From an uncultured Acetobacteraceae bacterium (lineage in GTDB: Bacteria > Pseudomonadota > Alphaproteobacteria > Acetobacterales > Acetobacteraceae): a stretch of DNA of 53,636 nt. Positions 25,927 to 34,881 of the stretch are shown here, one piece after another. Within the stretch, counting starts at the first letter, position 1, and the number at the start of each line of letters is the position of its first letter. The notes beneath the pieces were generated by a model that saw nothing but the letters and a program-made list of their open reading frames with translations, was not told the origin of the DNA and did not search any database. Location: NCBI GenBank assembly GCA_903877125.1, contig CAIRCM010000040.1, forward strand, positions 1-53,636, given 5' to 3'. The position numbers and the translations under genes were made by a program.

Positions 25927-27039
25927 GTGCGCCGTCATGCCATTCCGCCTCGGCACGACTGGCGCGATCGCGCCCGCGGCATGGGCTTCGCCTACGCGGA
26001 AATCGCCGGCGAGCCGTATTGGGACGAAACCGCCTGTTGGGAGTTCACCGCGTCCGAGGTCGATGTCCTCGACGAAGCCGTTGAGGAACTGGAGCAACTG
26101 ACCCGGATCGCGGCCGATCACGCGATCCGCTTCAACCGGCGCGACATACTTGGCATCCCCGAAGGCACCTGGCCCTTGCTGGTGCGTTCCTGGGAACGGC
26201 GGGAGCCGAGCCTCTATGGACGAATGGATCTGTGCTGGGATGGGACGGGCGCGCCGAAACTGTTGGAATACAATGCGGATACACCGACGTCGCTGTTCGA
26301 AAGCAGCGTGATCCAGTGGGAGTGGCTGCAATGTGCCTATCCCGATGCGGATCAGTTCAATTCGATCCACGAAGCCTTGATCGCCGCCTGGCGCGGGCTG
26401 CGTCTGCCAAAGCGCGTGCATTTCACCTGCATGCGCGACACGGCGGAGGACAAGGGCAACACCGATTACCTGCGGGATACCGCGATCCAGGCCGGGTTGG
26501 ATGCGCCCTTCCTGTTTGTCGATCAGATCGGCTGGGACGGGCAGCGGTTCGTGGATATGGCCAACGCCCCGATCGACGCGATGTTCAAACTCTATCCCTG
26601 GGAGTTTTTGTTGCGCGACGCCTTCGGCAGCAATATCGCCCAGGCGCCCACCCGCTGGATCGAACCGGCGTGGCGGCTGTTGCTGTCCAGCAAGGGTATC
26701 CTGGCGCTGCTGTGGGAGCTGTTCCCCGACCATCCCAACCTACTGCCGGCATTCCGGGAGCCGAACCGGACCGGCCAGTTGGAAATCGCCAAACCGTTGT
26801 TCGGGCGGGAGGGGGCCAACATGGACGCGCCGGGCATCCGTACCGCCGGCCCATACGGGGCCGAGGGGTACGTTCACCAACTTTGGTGGCCGCTGCCAAG
26901 CATCGACGGGCACTACCCGGTGATCGGCGCCTGGGTCATCGCCGGTAAATCGCACGGCATCGGCATGCGTGAGGACCAGACCCCCATCACCCGCGACACC
27001 AGCCGGTTCGTGCCGCATTATTTTCGGAGCCCGTCATGA
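25927..27039 (+). CDS. Glutathionylspermidine synthase-like ATP-grasp protein
   Basis: A 370-residue protein of the GSP_synth family (YgiC/YjfC type), an ATP-grasp ligase related to the synthetase half of glutathionylspermidine synthase but without the amidase domain. Family stretches include YGRMDLCWDGTGAPKLLEYNADTPTSLFE (split over 218-247), ILALLWELFPDHPNLLPAF, and PLFGREGANM (ATP-binding loop). YgiC-type ligases have not been shown to make glutathionylspermidine, so the reaction is open. The GTG start at 25927 has a GGGGG site and follows the small exported gene by 4 bases. The stop overlaps the next gene by 4 bases. Confidence 0.88.
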   Translation: MRRHAIPPRHDWRDRARGMGFAYAEIAGEPYWDETACWEFTASEVDVLDEAVEELEQLTRIAADHAIRFNRRDILGIPEGTWPLLVRSWERREPSLYGRMDLCWDGTGAPKLLEYNADTPTSLFESSVIQWEWLQCAYPDADQFNSIHEALIAAWRGLRLPKRVHFTCMRDTAEDKGNTDYLRDTAIQAGLDAPFLFVDQIGWDGQRFVDMANAPIDAMFKLYPWEFLLRDAFGSNIAQAPTRWIEPAWRLLLSSKGILALLWELFPDHPNLLPAFREPNRTGQLEIAKPLFGREGANMDAPGIRTAGPYGAEGYVHQLWWPLPSIDGHYPVIGAWVIAGKSHGIGMREDQTPITRDTSRFVPHYFRSPS

Positions 27040-27431
27040 GCGACCCCAACGCGATCCTGCTGTTTCTCTGCTATTTCGGTGTATCCATTCTGTTGTTTGC
27101 CGCGTTTCTGGCCGCCCATACACTGGTGACCCATATCCACGAGTGGGATTTGATCCGCGCCGGCAATACCGCTGCCGCCCTGTCGCTGGGTGGGGCGATG
27201 ATCGGCTTCGCGCTGCCCCTGGCCTCGGCGGTCAATCACAGTGCGGGGCTCGCGGATATGGTGGTCACGGCGGTGGTGGCTTCGGCTGTGCAATTATTAT
27301 GTTTCGTGGCGATGCGCCTGTTGCGCCGCGATGCCAGCGCCGCTTTGGTGCGGGGTGACATGGCCGAGGGGATTTTGCTGGCCGCCGTTTCGGTCGTGCT
27401 GGGGATGCTGAACGCGGCCTGTTTGGGGTAG
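27036..27431 (+). CDS. DUF350 (YjfL-type) membrane protein
   Basis: A 131-residue inner-membrane protein with four predicted helices (about 8-28, 44-66, 71-94, 109-129), a typical DUF350 layout. In E. coli the related YjfL lies beside YjfC, a homologue of the upstream ligase, so the conserved pairing supports a shared envelope or stress role that is still undefined. The start lies in the upstream stop (ATGA). Confidence 0.88.
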   Translation: MSDPNAILLFLCYFGVSILLFAAFLAAHTLVTHIHEWDLIRAGNTAAALSLGGAMIGFALPLASAVNHSAGLADMVVTAVVASAVQLLCFVAMRLLRRDASAALVRGDMAEGILLAAVSVVLGMLNAACLG

Positions 27432-27459
27432 AGGCGGCGCTTTCGCGCCGCCCCAAACG
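27421..27459. terminator. Bidirectional hairpin between convergent genes
   Basis: A stem GGCGGCGC-TTTC-GCGCCGCC (27433-27452) with outer matching arms gtttgggg and ccccaaac lies exactly between the DUF350 stop and the stop of the M23 gene on the other strand. No clear T-tract follows, but the position and stability fit a shared terminator. Confidence 0.6.
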
Positions 27460-27461
27460 CG

Positions 27462-29351
27462 CTATTTGTTCCAGATCGTCGCGAACAACGCATTGCCGTT
27501 GCCGTCGTCGCAACCGCTGAGGGCCCGTGTCAGGAAACCCTGCTGTCGGACCGAGTCGTATTCGGTCTGGAATTGCGCCCCGGTTTGTCCATGCCGGGCG
27601 ACAAAATGGACGCTCGCGTTCTGCTCCCACAAACCGATCATCAGCGGGTTGTTGCCGTTCGACACTGCGTTAAGGCTGGTCGGATTGCGGCCCGCGGCGA
27701 TATTGGCGTCCGTTTGCGTCTGATAGCCCGGGAAACTATCCAGGCCGGAGAGGATCAAACCGCCCACGTTCCGCTTCTCGTACAAAGCCGTGAAGCACGG
27801 GCCGCCAGACGTTTCGACAGCCGATACTATGGTTGGCGCGAAGCCCTGCGCGAACAAAGTATTGAACAGCGATTGATGTTCGGCTGCCGACTTGCCGTGA
27901 TAGGCATTGTACGCCGGTCCGCCTGTCTTCGCCCAGATACCGGCGAACAGCACGTTGCCGCCATTGAGGAACGTTTCGACGTGGATCGGACGGAACCCCG
28001 CGGCTTTGAGCGTGTCGAATTTCGTCTGATAGTCGGTCGCGTTCAATCCGACATGGGTTTCCCATACTGTCCCGTCGGCGGGATGGAAAATCATATTGAA
28101 GAACGTTTTGCCGCCCACGTCGTACCCGTCGACCCAGACCATCCGGTACCCGGCGCCCATGGCTTTGTCGAATTCGGTCTGGAAATTCGCGTTCGGGATG
28201 CCGTGCAGCACGATTTCCGGCCAACCCGGCGGATACCAGGCGGGCTTGCTTGCCGCCGGCCAGATCGCGGCCGTCACCCCGGGCAGACCCTGATCCTTGG
28301 CTTGAACCCAGGCGCCGGCCGGGTTGGGCGGCGATAATGCCGATGTCTCGATCACCCATGTGTCGCGGAACGGGAACGGCCGCAGCGGGCCAGTTTCCGG
28401 TTTGTTGCCCTTGATCGCGTGGACGTGCAGATGCGGACCCGAAGAATTGCCGGCATTGCCTGCCAGTCCCAGGAAATCGCCCCGCTTTACGACCGTGCCG
28501 GTCGTCAACAAAGCCGGGTTCAGACTGCCATGCTGCATATGCGCGTACAAAACGACATGATCGCCGTGCTGCAGGTAGAAGTGGTTGCCCGCGCCGGGAT
28601 TTTTGAACTGGGGCTTATTCCAGACCGCCGCGGCCTGCGCGGCGAATTGCGCGGCGAAATCGGCTGCCGTCGGCCCGGGGAGCGGAGCGGGGTTGTTGGG
28701 AACAGAATTTTCCGACTCCAGAACGGTACCGTCGGCGACCGCATGGAGTGGCTTACCCCAGATCCGAAAATCGGTGTTCTGCTTGCCGCTGGTACCAGGC
28801 AGCAGGCTGCTGAACGCATGGCTCCCCGGATCCGGACCGATTACCCCCATATCGTAGGCGAAAAGCTGGCTGCCGGCGGCACCGGCGTCATGGGTCAGGC
28901 TCTGCCCTTGCCAATATTCCGTTAGTCGGAGATCGGTCGCTTTTGCCGGAAAGTCGAAACCGCCGGCGACTGGTGCGCCTGCCGCGACAAGGGGTAGCGT
29001 CGTGACCGCTGGATCCGAAAATCCTGGGCATGTCACGCTGAAGCGGATCGTGCCCGGTCCAGGTTGGGGAATGACGATCTCGTTCGGTGTTTGGAAATTC
29101 CACTCGGCGGTTGCGCCGGCTGCGATGGTCAGCCCCAGTGGGATCGTCGATGCGGCCTGAGCCGCAAAACCGGGAAACGAAACGGTCAGCGTGGCGGCAT
29201 TGATCGCCGCTGGTTCATTGTTCCGAATAGTGATCATAACCGCGATCTCCCCCTTGGCGGGATCGTTGGCGGATTTCGGCGCTATTGGCAGAAACATCAC
29301 GGCGGAGCCGGTATTGGGCTCGACGGTGATCGTCAGGTTTGGTGCGCTCAT
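27462..29351 (-). CDS. M23 peptidase with C-terminal bacterial tandem repeats
   Basis: A 629-residue protein. Residues about 5-120 form a beta-sandwich-like region (conserved-repeat or CARDB style). Residues 140-325 are an M23/LytM metallopeptidase: H154 and D167 (FAYDMG) as first zinc pair, H271 (LYAHM), and GPHLHVH with H307 and H309. Residues about 395-629 hold roughly five 45-50-residue repeats resembling BTRD1 (PF17660), of the type YQTKFDTLKAAGFRPIHV. M23 enzymes cut peptidoglycan peptides, but no signal peptide exists here: a TGA lies two codons before the ATG in frame. Export may use another route. Confidence 0.8.
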   Translation of the reverse strand: MSAPNLTITVEPNTGSAVMFLPIAPKSANDPAKGEIAVMITIRNNEPAAINAATLTVSFPGFAAQAASTIPLGLTIAAGATAEWNFQTPNEIVIPQPGPGTIRFSVTCPGFSDPAVTTLPLVAAGAPVAGGFDFPAKATDLRLTEYWQGQSLTHDAGAAGSQLFAYDMGVIGPDPGSHAFSSLLPGTSGKQNTDFRIWGKPLHAVADGTVLESENSVPNNPAPLPGPTAADFAAQFAAQAAAVWNKPQFKNPGAGNHFYLQHGDHVVLYAHMQHGSLNPALLTTGTVVKRGDFLGLAGNAGNSSGPHLHVHAIKGNKPETGPLRPFPFRDTWVIETSALSPPNPAGAWVQAKDQGLPGVTAAIWPAASKPAWYPPGWPEIVLHGIPNANFQTEFDKAMGAGYRMVWVDGYDVGGKTFFNMIFHPADGTVWETHVGLNATDYQTKFDTLKAAGFRPIHVETFLNGGNVLFAGIWAKTGGPAYNAYHGKSAAEHQSLFNTLFAQGFAPTIVSAVETSGGPCFTALYEKRNVGGLILSGLDSFPGYQTQTDANIAAGRNPTSLNAVSNGNNPLMIGLWEQNASVHFVARHGQTGAQFQTEYDSVRQQGFLTRALSGCDDGNGNALFATIWNK

Positions 29352-29545
29352 GGCTGTTCACATTCCGCTCGTTCGTCGCCGCTTGATCGCGGCACGAGAA
29401 GAAATTACGCAAGATATCGAGCCAGAGATGTGACCACGGCCACTTATTTTCGAATTGGATTCATACCGCATTCAATATTTCGTGATAACGGTCTCCCGCA
29501 CCGGTATGAAATCACCCCCACCCCTTTGCCGCTCGCTCGTCGGTA

Positions 29546-30172
29546 TCATCCCTCGGCCGGCATATTCGCCGCGACCGATGGACGGGCGTTGAACGTCGCA
29601 TGCCAAGCCGCCAGACGGGGCCGTCCCTCCCGCCACTGCAACGTATCGAACCGGAAATCGAGATAACCCAGCGCCACCCCGATCGCGATATGCCCGACCG
29701 AGAACGCATCGGCGGCCAAGGCATCGGCCTCCTGTTCCAGCGCATCGGCACTGGCCCGCAGCTTGGCGCGCCACAGTTCCTTATGTGGCTCGCTTTGCCG
29801 CTCCCCTGGCCGAAACCCCTCGCCGAGCAGCAGCAGCGCCGCATCAAGCATCCCCTGACCCATCGCGTGCCGCCGCAGCGCGGTCAGCCGTTCCGGCCAT
29901 GCGATCGGGTAAAGCCGGGGTCCGCTATGCAGCGTGTCCAGATACTCGATGATCACCGGCGAGTCGTAGACAACCGTGCCGTCCCCGACCTCCAGTGTCG
30001 GGATTTTGCCCAGCGGGTTGATCTTCATCAGCTCCCAATGCGGGGTCGTGCCGCCGGCGACGGTACGCACGGTTTGGATCCGGTCCTGCAACCCCATCTC
30101 GTGGATCGCGATCATCGTCTTGCGCACATAGGGCGACCGGGGCGACCAGTGCAGCGTCATCTTTTCAGTCAT
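29546..30172 (-). CDS. Glutathione S-transferase family protein
   Basis: A 208-residue GST. The thioredoxin-fold N-terminus has the SPRSPYVRK active-site turn (Ser-type, residues 8-16) and the glutathione-binding NPLGKIPTLEV and DSPVIIEYLD motifs. An all-helical C-domain follows. The ATG at 30172 lies 6 bases after GAGGG; a second ATG four codons later is possible. It is divergent from the next hydrolase, with 49 bases between. The substrate is unknown. Confidence 0.9.
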   Translation of the reverse strand: MTEKMTLHWSPRSPYVRKTMIAIHEMGLQDRIQTVRTVAGGTTPHWELMKINPLGKIPTLEVGDGTVVYDSPVIIEYLDTLHSGPRLYPIAWPERLTALRRHAMGQGMLDAALLLLGEGFRPGERQSEPHKELWRAKLRASADALEQEADALAADAFSVGHIAIGVALGYLDFRFDTLQWREGRPRLAAWHATFNARPSVAANMPAEG

Positions 30173-30221
30173 CTTCGGACCCTCTACCCTGCCGTCAACG
30201 GAATGGAGAGGGACGTTTGCC

Positions 30222-31013
30222 ATGAAATATATCGAAGTCAACGGCACCAGCCTGCGGTACGAGCTGAGCGGCGAAGGCCCCACGACGCTGGTGCTGGTGC
30301 ATGAGATGGGCGGCTCGCTGGACAGTTGGGATCAAACGATGCCGGCCTTCATCAATTCCCGCCGGGTGCTTCGCTACGATTGCCGCGGTGCGGGCATGTC
30401 GCAAAAGATCAAGGGTTCGGTGACTTGGGATCAGCAGGCCGACGACCTGAAAGCGCTGCTGGATGCGCTGGGGATCACCGGCAAGGTGGCGCTGGCCGGC
30501 ATGGCCGTGGGCGCCGCGATCTGCGCGCACTTCGCCGTTCGCTACCCCGACCGGGCCGCTGGCTTGGTCTTGCACGGCCCGGCCACCGGCGCTTCCCCCG
30601 ATCGTAAGCAGGCATCGTTGGATCGCGCCACGGCAGTGGAAGCCGGCGGCATGGCGAGCGTCGTCGACAGCAGTCTCGCGCTGTCCTACCCGCCCGCTGT
30701 CCAGTTCAATAAGCCGGCCTACGCGGAATTCCGCTCCCGCTGGCTGGGCAACGACCCCGAGAGCTTCGCCGCAACCAACCGCATGCTGGCGCACGAGGAT
30801 ATCACGCCGGAGCTGGCGCGCATTGCGTGCCCGACGCTGGTGACCGCCGGCCGTCACGACCCGCTGCGGCCGCCGAGCGCGATCGAGCCATTGTCGAAGA
30901 TGATTCCGGGGGCGACGTTTCTGGAGCTGAATTCGGGGCATTTCGCGGCGGTGCAAACGCCGGGGATCATGGCGCAGGCGATCCATTATTTCTTTCACGC
31001 GATGGGGCAGTAG
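30222..31013 (+). CDS. Alpha/beta hydrolase fold protein lacking the nucleophile
   Basis: A 263-residue alpha/beta-hydrolase-fold protein similar to 3-oxoadipate enol-lactonase-type enzymes. The acid D213 (GRHDPLRP) and histidine H240 (NSGHFA) are present, but the nucleophile elbow reads GMAVG (93-97), with A95 where Ser, Asp or Cys is expected. Classical ester hydrolysis is therefore unlikely. It may be a lyase or a cofactor-free dioxygenase-type protein, or inactive. The start has a GAGAGG-like site. It is divergent from the GST gene. Confidence 0.87.
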   Translation: MKYIEVNGTSLRYELSGEGPTTLVLVHEMGGSLDSWDQTMPAFINSRRVLRYDCRGAGMSQKIKGSVTWDQQADDLKALLDALGITGKVALAGMAVGAAICAHFAVRYPDRAAGLVLHGPATGASPDRKQASLDRATAVEAGGMASVVDSSLALSYPPAVQFNKPAYAEFRSRWLGNDPESFAATNRMLAHEDITPELARIACPTLVTAGRHDPLRPPSAIEPLSKMIPGATFLELNSGHFAAVQTPGIMAQAIHYFFHAMGQ

Positions 31014-31346
31014 AGGGGTGGAGCGACGCCGGGGAGACCGTGCCACCGCCGGCATGGTCCCTGGCGGCGACAAACCGGTTCGACGACCGCATTTTTACCA
31101 CAAAGAACACCAAGAACCACCGAGAATGCACAAAGATTATGTGCTAGACAATAATTCTTTGTGCATCCTTCGTGTATCCTCGGTGGTCTTCGTGGTAAAA
31201 AATGCGGTCTATCGAGCGGTGTACAGAGTCCAGGATGTGCTGATGCAGTAGGGCCCGACCAAGACGAAGGACCACCGCATCCACCTTCACCCCCCCCTTG
31301 ACGTCACCCCCAGCCGACCACACGTTTCGGACGCAGGAGCATCCGT
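31014..31346. other. Intergenic region carrying a palindromic repeat
   Basis: No gene is seen in these 333 bases. Most of it is the inverted repeat at 31088-31207. The last part holds the ribosome site (AGGAG, near 31336) of the TIR-domain gene and presumably its promoter, which I could not place. Confidence 0.6.
31088..31207. repeat. Dispersed palindromic repeat (TTKNTK type), copy 1
   Basis: An imperfect inverted repeat: left arm 31088-31138 and right arm 31153-31207 match each other (ccgcatttttaccac at the outer left, and its complement at the outer right), around a 14-base centre. Chance translation gives FTTKNTKN on the plus strand in one arm, the known mark of a dispersed palindromic repeat seen in many bacteria. 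The element lies just upstream of the TIR-domain gene; a related copy lies just downstream of it. Confidence 0.75.
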
Positions 31347-34300
31347 ATGCCCGGTCCCTACGACTACGACTTCTTCGTCAGCCGCCGCAGCACCATCGCC
31401 GAAACGGCGAAGCTGGTGCTGGAGGTGCTGGACGATCTGACGAAGAAATCGTTCTCGCAGGATTTCGATATCCCGCACGGGGCCAATTTCGTCGCCGAAA
31501 TCCATGACGGGCTGAGCAAGGCCCGCGACCTGATCGCACTGATTACCGAGGACTATTTCACCTCCCACTGGTGCCGCCAGGAATGGTCGAACTTCCTGCG
31601 CCAGCACGAGGACGATCCCGAACGCCGAATATTGCCGTTCCGTTGCGACGACTGCACACCGGACGGGCTGTTCGCCGGCACGAACTACATCGACCTGCAC
31701 GAAATCGACGACCGGGAGGAGCGCAAGCGCCGGATCCGCGCGGCGCTGGAGGGCAAGACACCGTCCTACACCCCGCCGCCCGCCAGGATCGCCGGCAGTC
31801 CGCCGCCCCGGTTGAAACTGTTCGCCGGACGGGACGACGAACTCGCCCGGCTCGACGCCATCCTGACCGGCGGCGGCAAGCCCGTCGCGATCACCCAGGC
31901 GCGCGCGGCGGTCAGCGGCCAGGGCGGAGTCGGCAAGACGTCCCTGGCGGCAGAATATATGTACCGGTTTCGCGACTTCTATGCCGGCGTCTGCTGGTGC
32001 GACGCGCGCGGCGACGACGGCCCGATGCTCGGCCTCGCCGCGCTGGCGCGGGACGTGTTCGGGGTGCGGCGGGAACAAGGCACGCCGCCCGACGAATACG
32101 CCCGCGCCGCGCTGTCCCGGCTGAGCGAGTCCCGCACGCCTTGGCTGCTGATCTACGACAATGTCGATCGTCCCGCCGCGATCCGCGACTGGTACCCGCG
32201 GGACGGGGCGCGGCTGCTGATCACCTCCCGTTTTCAGGACTGGCGGTCGCATGCGGCGGATGTTTCGGTGGACGTGCTGCCGCCGGACCAGGCGGCGGCG
32301 CTGCTGTGCGCGGCCTCCGGCCTCGACGATTCCGTTGGCGCCTTGGCGCTGGCCAAGGTGCTGGGCTTCCTGCCGCTCGCGCTGGACCACGCCGCGGCCT
32401 GGTGCCGCACGATGCATCGCGGTTTCGCGGATTATGCGGCGGCGATGGAGGATCGCGTGCGCGACGTGCCGGAGGACGCCGATTATCCGCGCAGCGTGGC
32501 GGCGACGATCGAAGTGGCGACCGACACGGCCGTCGAGCGGTGCGCCGGTGCTGGCTTCATGATGGCGATACTGGCCCAGACGGCCCCAGAGCGGGTGCCG
32601 AGGGATCTGTTGCGCGCGACGATGGACAACGTCGAGGCCGCCGACGCGGCGCTGGCCGCCTTGTCCGCCGTCGGGCTGCTGAAGGACGATCCGTTCCCGG
32701 ACGGCACCGGCGCCGTGACGCTGCACCGGCTGACGCGTCTGATTGGCGGGGCACGCGCGGCGCAAGACGGACAGACCGCATCGGCTGTCGCGGCGCTGGT
32801 CCAGGCCTTGGCGGCGCGGTTTCCATTGGATCCTGGCAACAACCCGGCTTCCTGGCCGGAGAGCGCCCAACTGACGCCGCACCTACAGGCGCTTCGCGAT
32901 GCCGGCGCCGCGTCATCGGCCGACGCCACGCACTGGGCCTTCGCACTGGAACAAGCCGCCCACTGGTTGCGGTCCCAAGGACGCTTCGCCGAGGCCGAAC
33001 CCTTGTTTCGCGCCGCGCTGGCTAGCCGGGAGCAAACGCTCGCCCCCGACTCTTGGGATGTCGCGGCATCGCGCAACAGTCTCGCCGGCTTCCTGCTTGA
33101 GACTGGTCGCTTCGCGGAGGCCGAACCATTGTTGGGGCCGTGCTGGCCAGCTGGGAGCAGGCACTCGGCCGCGACCATCCCCATGTCGCGGCATCGCGCA
33201 ACAATCTCGCCAACCTGCTGCGCGACACCGGGCGCTTCGCGGAGGCCGAACCCTTGCATCGCGCCGCGCTGGCCAGCCGGGAGCAGGCGCTCGGCCCCGA
33301 CCATCCCGATGTCGCGGCATCGCGCAACAACCTCGCCAACCTGCTGGGCGACACCGGGCGCTTCGCGGAGGCCGAACCCCTGCATCGCGCCGCGCTGGCC
33401 AGCTGGGAGCAGGCGCTCGGCCCCGACCATCCCAAAGTCGCGCAATCGCGCAACAACCTCGCCGCCCTGCTGCACGACTCCGGGCGCTTCGCGGAGGCCG
33501 AGCCCTTGTTTCGCGCCGCGCTGGCCAGCCTGGAGCAGGCGCTCGGCCCCGACCATCCCGATGTCGCGGCATCGCGCAACGCCCTCGCCGCCCTGCTGCA
33601 CGGCACCGGGCGCTTCGCGGAGGCGGAACCCTTGTATCGCGCCGCGCTGGCCAGCCAGGAGCAGGCGCTCACCCCCGACCACCCCGCTGTCGCGACATCG
33701 CGCCTGAACCTCGGCCTGTTGCTGCAACAAACAGCCCGGTCGGCCGAGGCCGAGCCGTTGCTGCGGGCCGCCTTGGATTGTTTCCAGCGGACGCCCGGGC
33801 CGGATCGTCGCGACACGAGGAACGCGCGCGCGGCCTTGGCCGGCCTGCTGCGCAGCCAAAGGCGGGATCAGGAAGCCATGCTGGTCAGCCAGTCCACCGG
33901 CACCCTGCCTCGCTTCACAGTCGCCACCCCGGCACCGCCGCCACAAGCCCAACAGGCGGTCCCCACGACCGAGGCCCGAGCCGCCTTGGCCGCCAACGAC
34001 CCTGCCCGTGCTTTGGCCCTGTTGGACGGTGCCACCGCCGCACCCGCCCAGGCGCTGCGGGCGGTGTGTCACCTCCGCCTGCACCAGCCCCAGGCCGCGC
34101 GCGAGGCCATCGCCCCGTTGCTATTCCCCCACGGCGAGGCCACGCCAGCCGAGACCGTCCCCGACGCCTGGATCGTCACCCACGCCACCGCGCTGATCCT
34201 GCAAGGCGACATCCGCGCCGGGCAACGCGCCCTGGAGTGGATCAAGACCCCGACCCACCCCAGCGTCGTGCGGCTGACGGGAGCGATCGCCGCCTGGGAA

Positions 34301-34393
34301 CGCGCGATGACGTTTCGGGAGCGTCTGAGCCGGCGCCTCGGCGGTGCGCCGCCTCGCAAGCTTGCGCTGGATTTCCCGCTCGGGGAGATTTGA
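31347..34393 (+). pseudogene. TIR-NB-ARC-TPR (bacterial NLR-like, STAND) protein, frameshifted
   Basis: If one lost base is restored the product is about 1015 residues. TIR domain 1-140: SHWCRQEW at 73-80 holds the NADase glutamate E79. NB-ARC ATPase about 155-480: Walker A GQGGVGKTS (191-199), Walker B WLLIYDNVD (266-274), LLITSRF (290-296). From about 530, kinesin-light-chain-like 42-residue TPRs (FAEAEPL, RAALASREQAL, PDVAASRNNLA). Such proteins sense a ligand with the repeats and then activate TIR NAD cleavage, often in phage defence (family knowledge). The reading frame breaks near 33134: frame 1 ends at 33707, and the true frame continues to 34393. The start follows AGGAG. Confidence 0.85.
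32982..33736 (+). repeat. Tandem 126-bp repeats encoding TPR units
   Basis: Six units begin at about 32982, 33108, 33233, 33359, 33485 and 33611 (each at cgcttcgc). Spacing is 126, 125, 126, 126 and 126 bases; the single 125-base unit marks the frameshift. Units three to six are nearly identical at base level, which points to recent expansion or gene conversion. A degenerate seventh unit follows. Each unit encodes 42 residues, one TPR of the kinesin-light-chain type. Confidence 0.88.
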
Positions 34394-34435
34394 TGGGCTT
34401 GGCCCAGCGCCCGTGCGCGTGGGTAGTTCCGCGAA

Positions 34436-34526
34436 GTTTCACACGAAGGGCGCGAAGATTTGCACGAAGGATCACGAAGCGCCCATTCGTGCCTTCGTGG
34501 TCCTTACGTTTTCTTCGTGGTAAATA
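34436..34526. repeat. Dispersed palindromic repeat, copy 2
   Basis: A second, more diverged inverted repeat of the same family as copy 1. The right part cttcgtggtcc...ttcttcgtggtaaa matches the right arm of copy 1, and the left part (cacgaaggatcacgaag) pairs with it. The minus strand reads VFTTKKT. It lies directly after the TIR gene, so the gene is bracketed by two copies. The remaining bases from 34394 to 34686 hold no gene. Confidence 0.65.
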
Positions 34527-34686
34527 CTTTGGTCGAGTACGCACCTGACCGCCGCCAGGAGCGTTTCGAACAACGATTGGGTTGATCCCTCGGCGACGGG
34601 CGCTGAAGCGCTGTCAGCTCGGCTTGCAACGGACCATTTGCCGTTTGCCATGGCAAGACGGCGCAGCCCGCACTATGTTTCCAGCC

Positions 34687-34881
34687 ATGACCCTCACCGA
34701 GCAACTCGTAACCCAAGCCAGTCTGCTACCCGACCCCCTGTTGCGGGAAGCACTCGACTTCGTCCTGTTCCTGCGTCACCGGCACGAACGGGGCGAGGAC
34801 CGGGATCTCGTCCATGCCCAATCGGTCGTCTTGGGGGAGACCTGGGATAACGACGAGGACGAGATTTGGAACGATGTATGA
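34687..34881 (+). CDS. DUF2281-type antitoxin
   Basis: A 64-residue protein with the DUF2281 pattern (MTLTEQLVTQASLLPDPLLREALDFVLFL at the N-terminus, split here as helix 1-12 and helix 15-28) and an acidic tail (NDEDEIWNDV). Proteins of this type are antitoxins for PemK/MazF or PIN toxins. The start was set at 34687; an ATG four codons earlier is possible. Its last 8 bases overlap the toxin gene, as in many type II modules. Confidence 0.8.
   Translation: MTLTEQLVTQASLLPDPLLREALDFVLFLRHRHERGEDRDLVHAQSVVLGETWDNDEDEIWNDV

Noticed and set aside
31018-31251. Short reading with FYHKEHQE and SLCILRVSSVVFVVK
   Set aside because: It is chance translation of the palindromic repeat, not a gene.
33120-33145. 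Programmed -1 frameshift in the TIR-TPR gene
   Set aside because: No slippery X-XXY-YYZ heptamer and no downstream pseudoknot seen; the 125-base unit in a 126-base array is better explained by a lost base.
32982-33736. CRISPR-like array
   Set aside because: The repeats are 126 bases long, contiguous and encode 42-residue TPR units; no spacers.
32483-34084. Minus-strand reading of 533 residues with repeats opposite the TPR array
   Set aside because: Its repeats merely mirror the 126-bp DNA repeats; the TPR frame has clear protein signatures.
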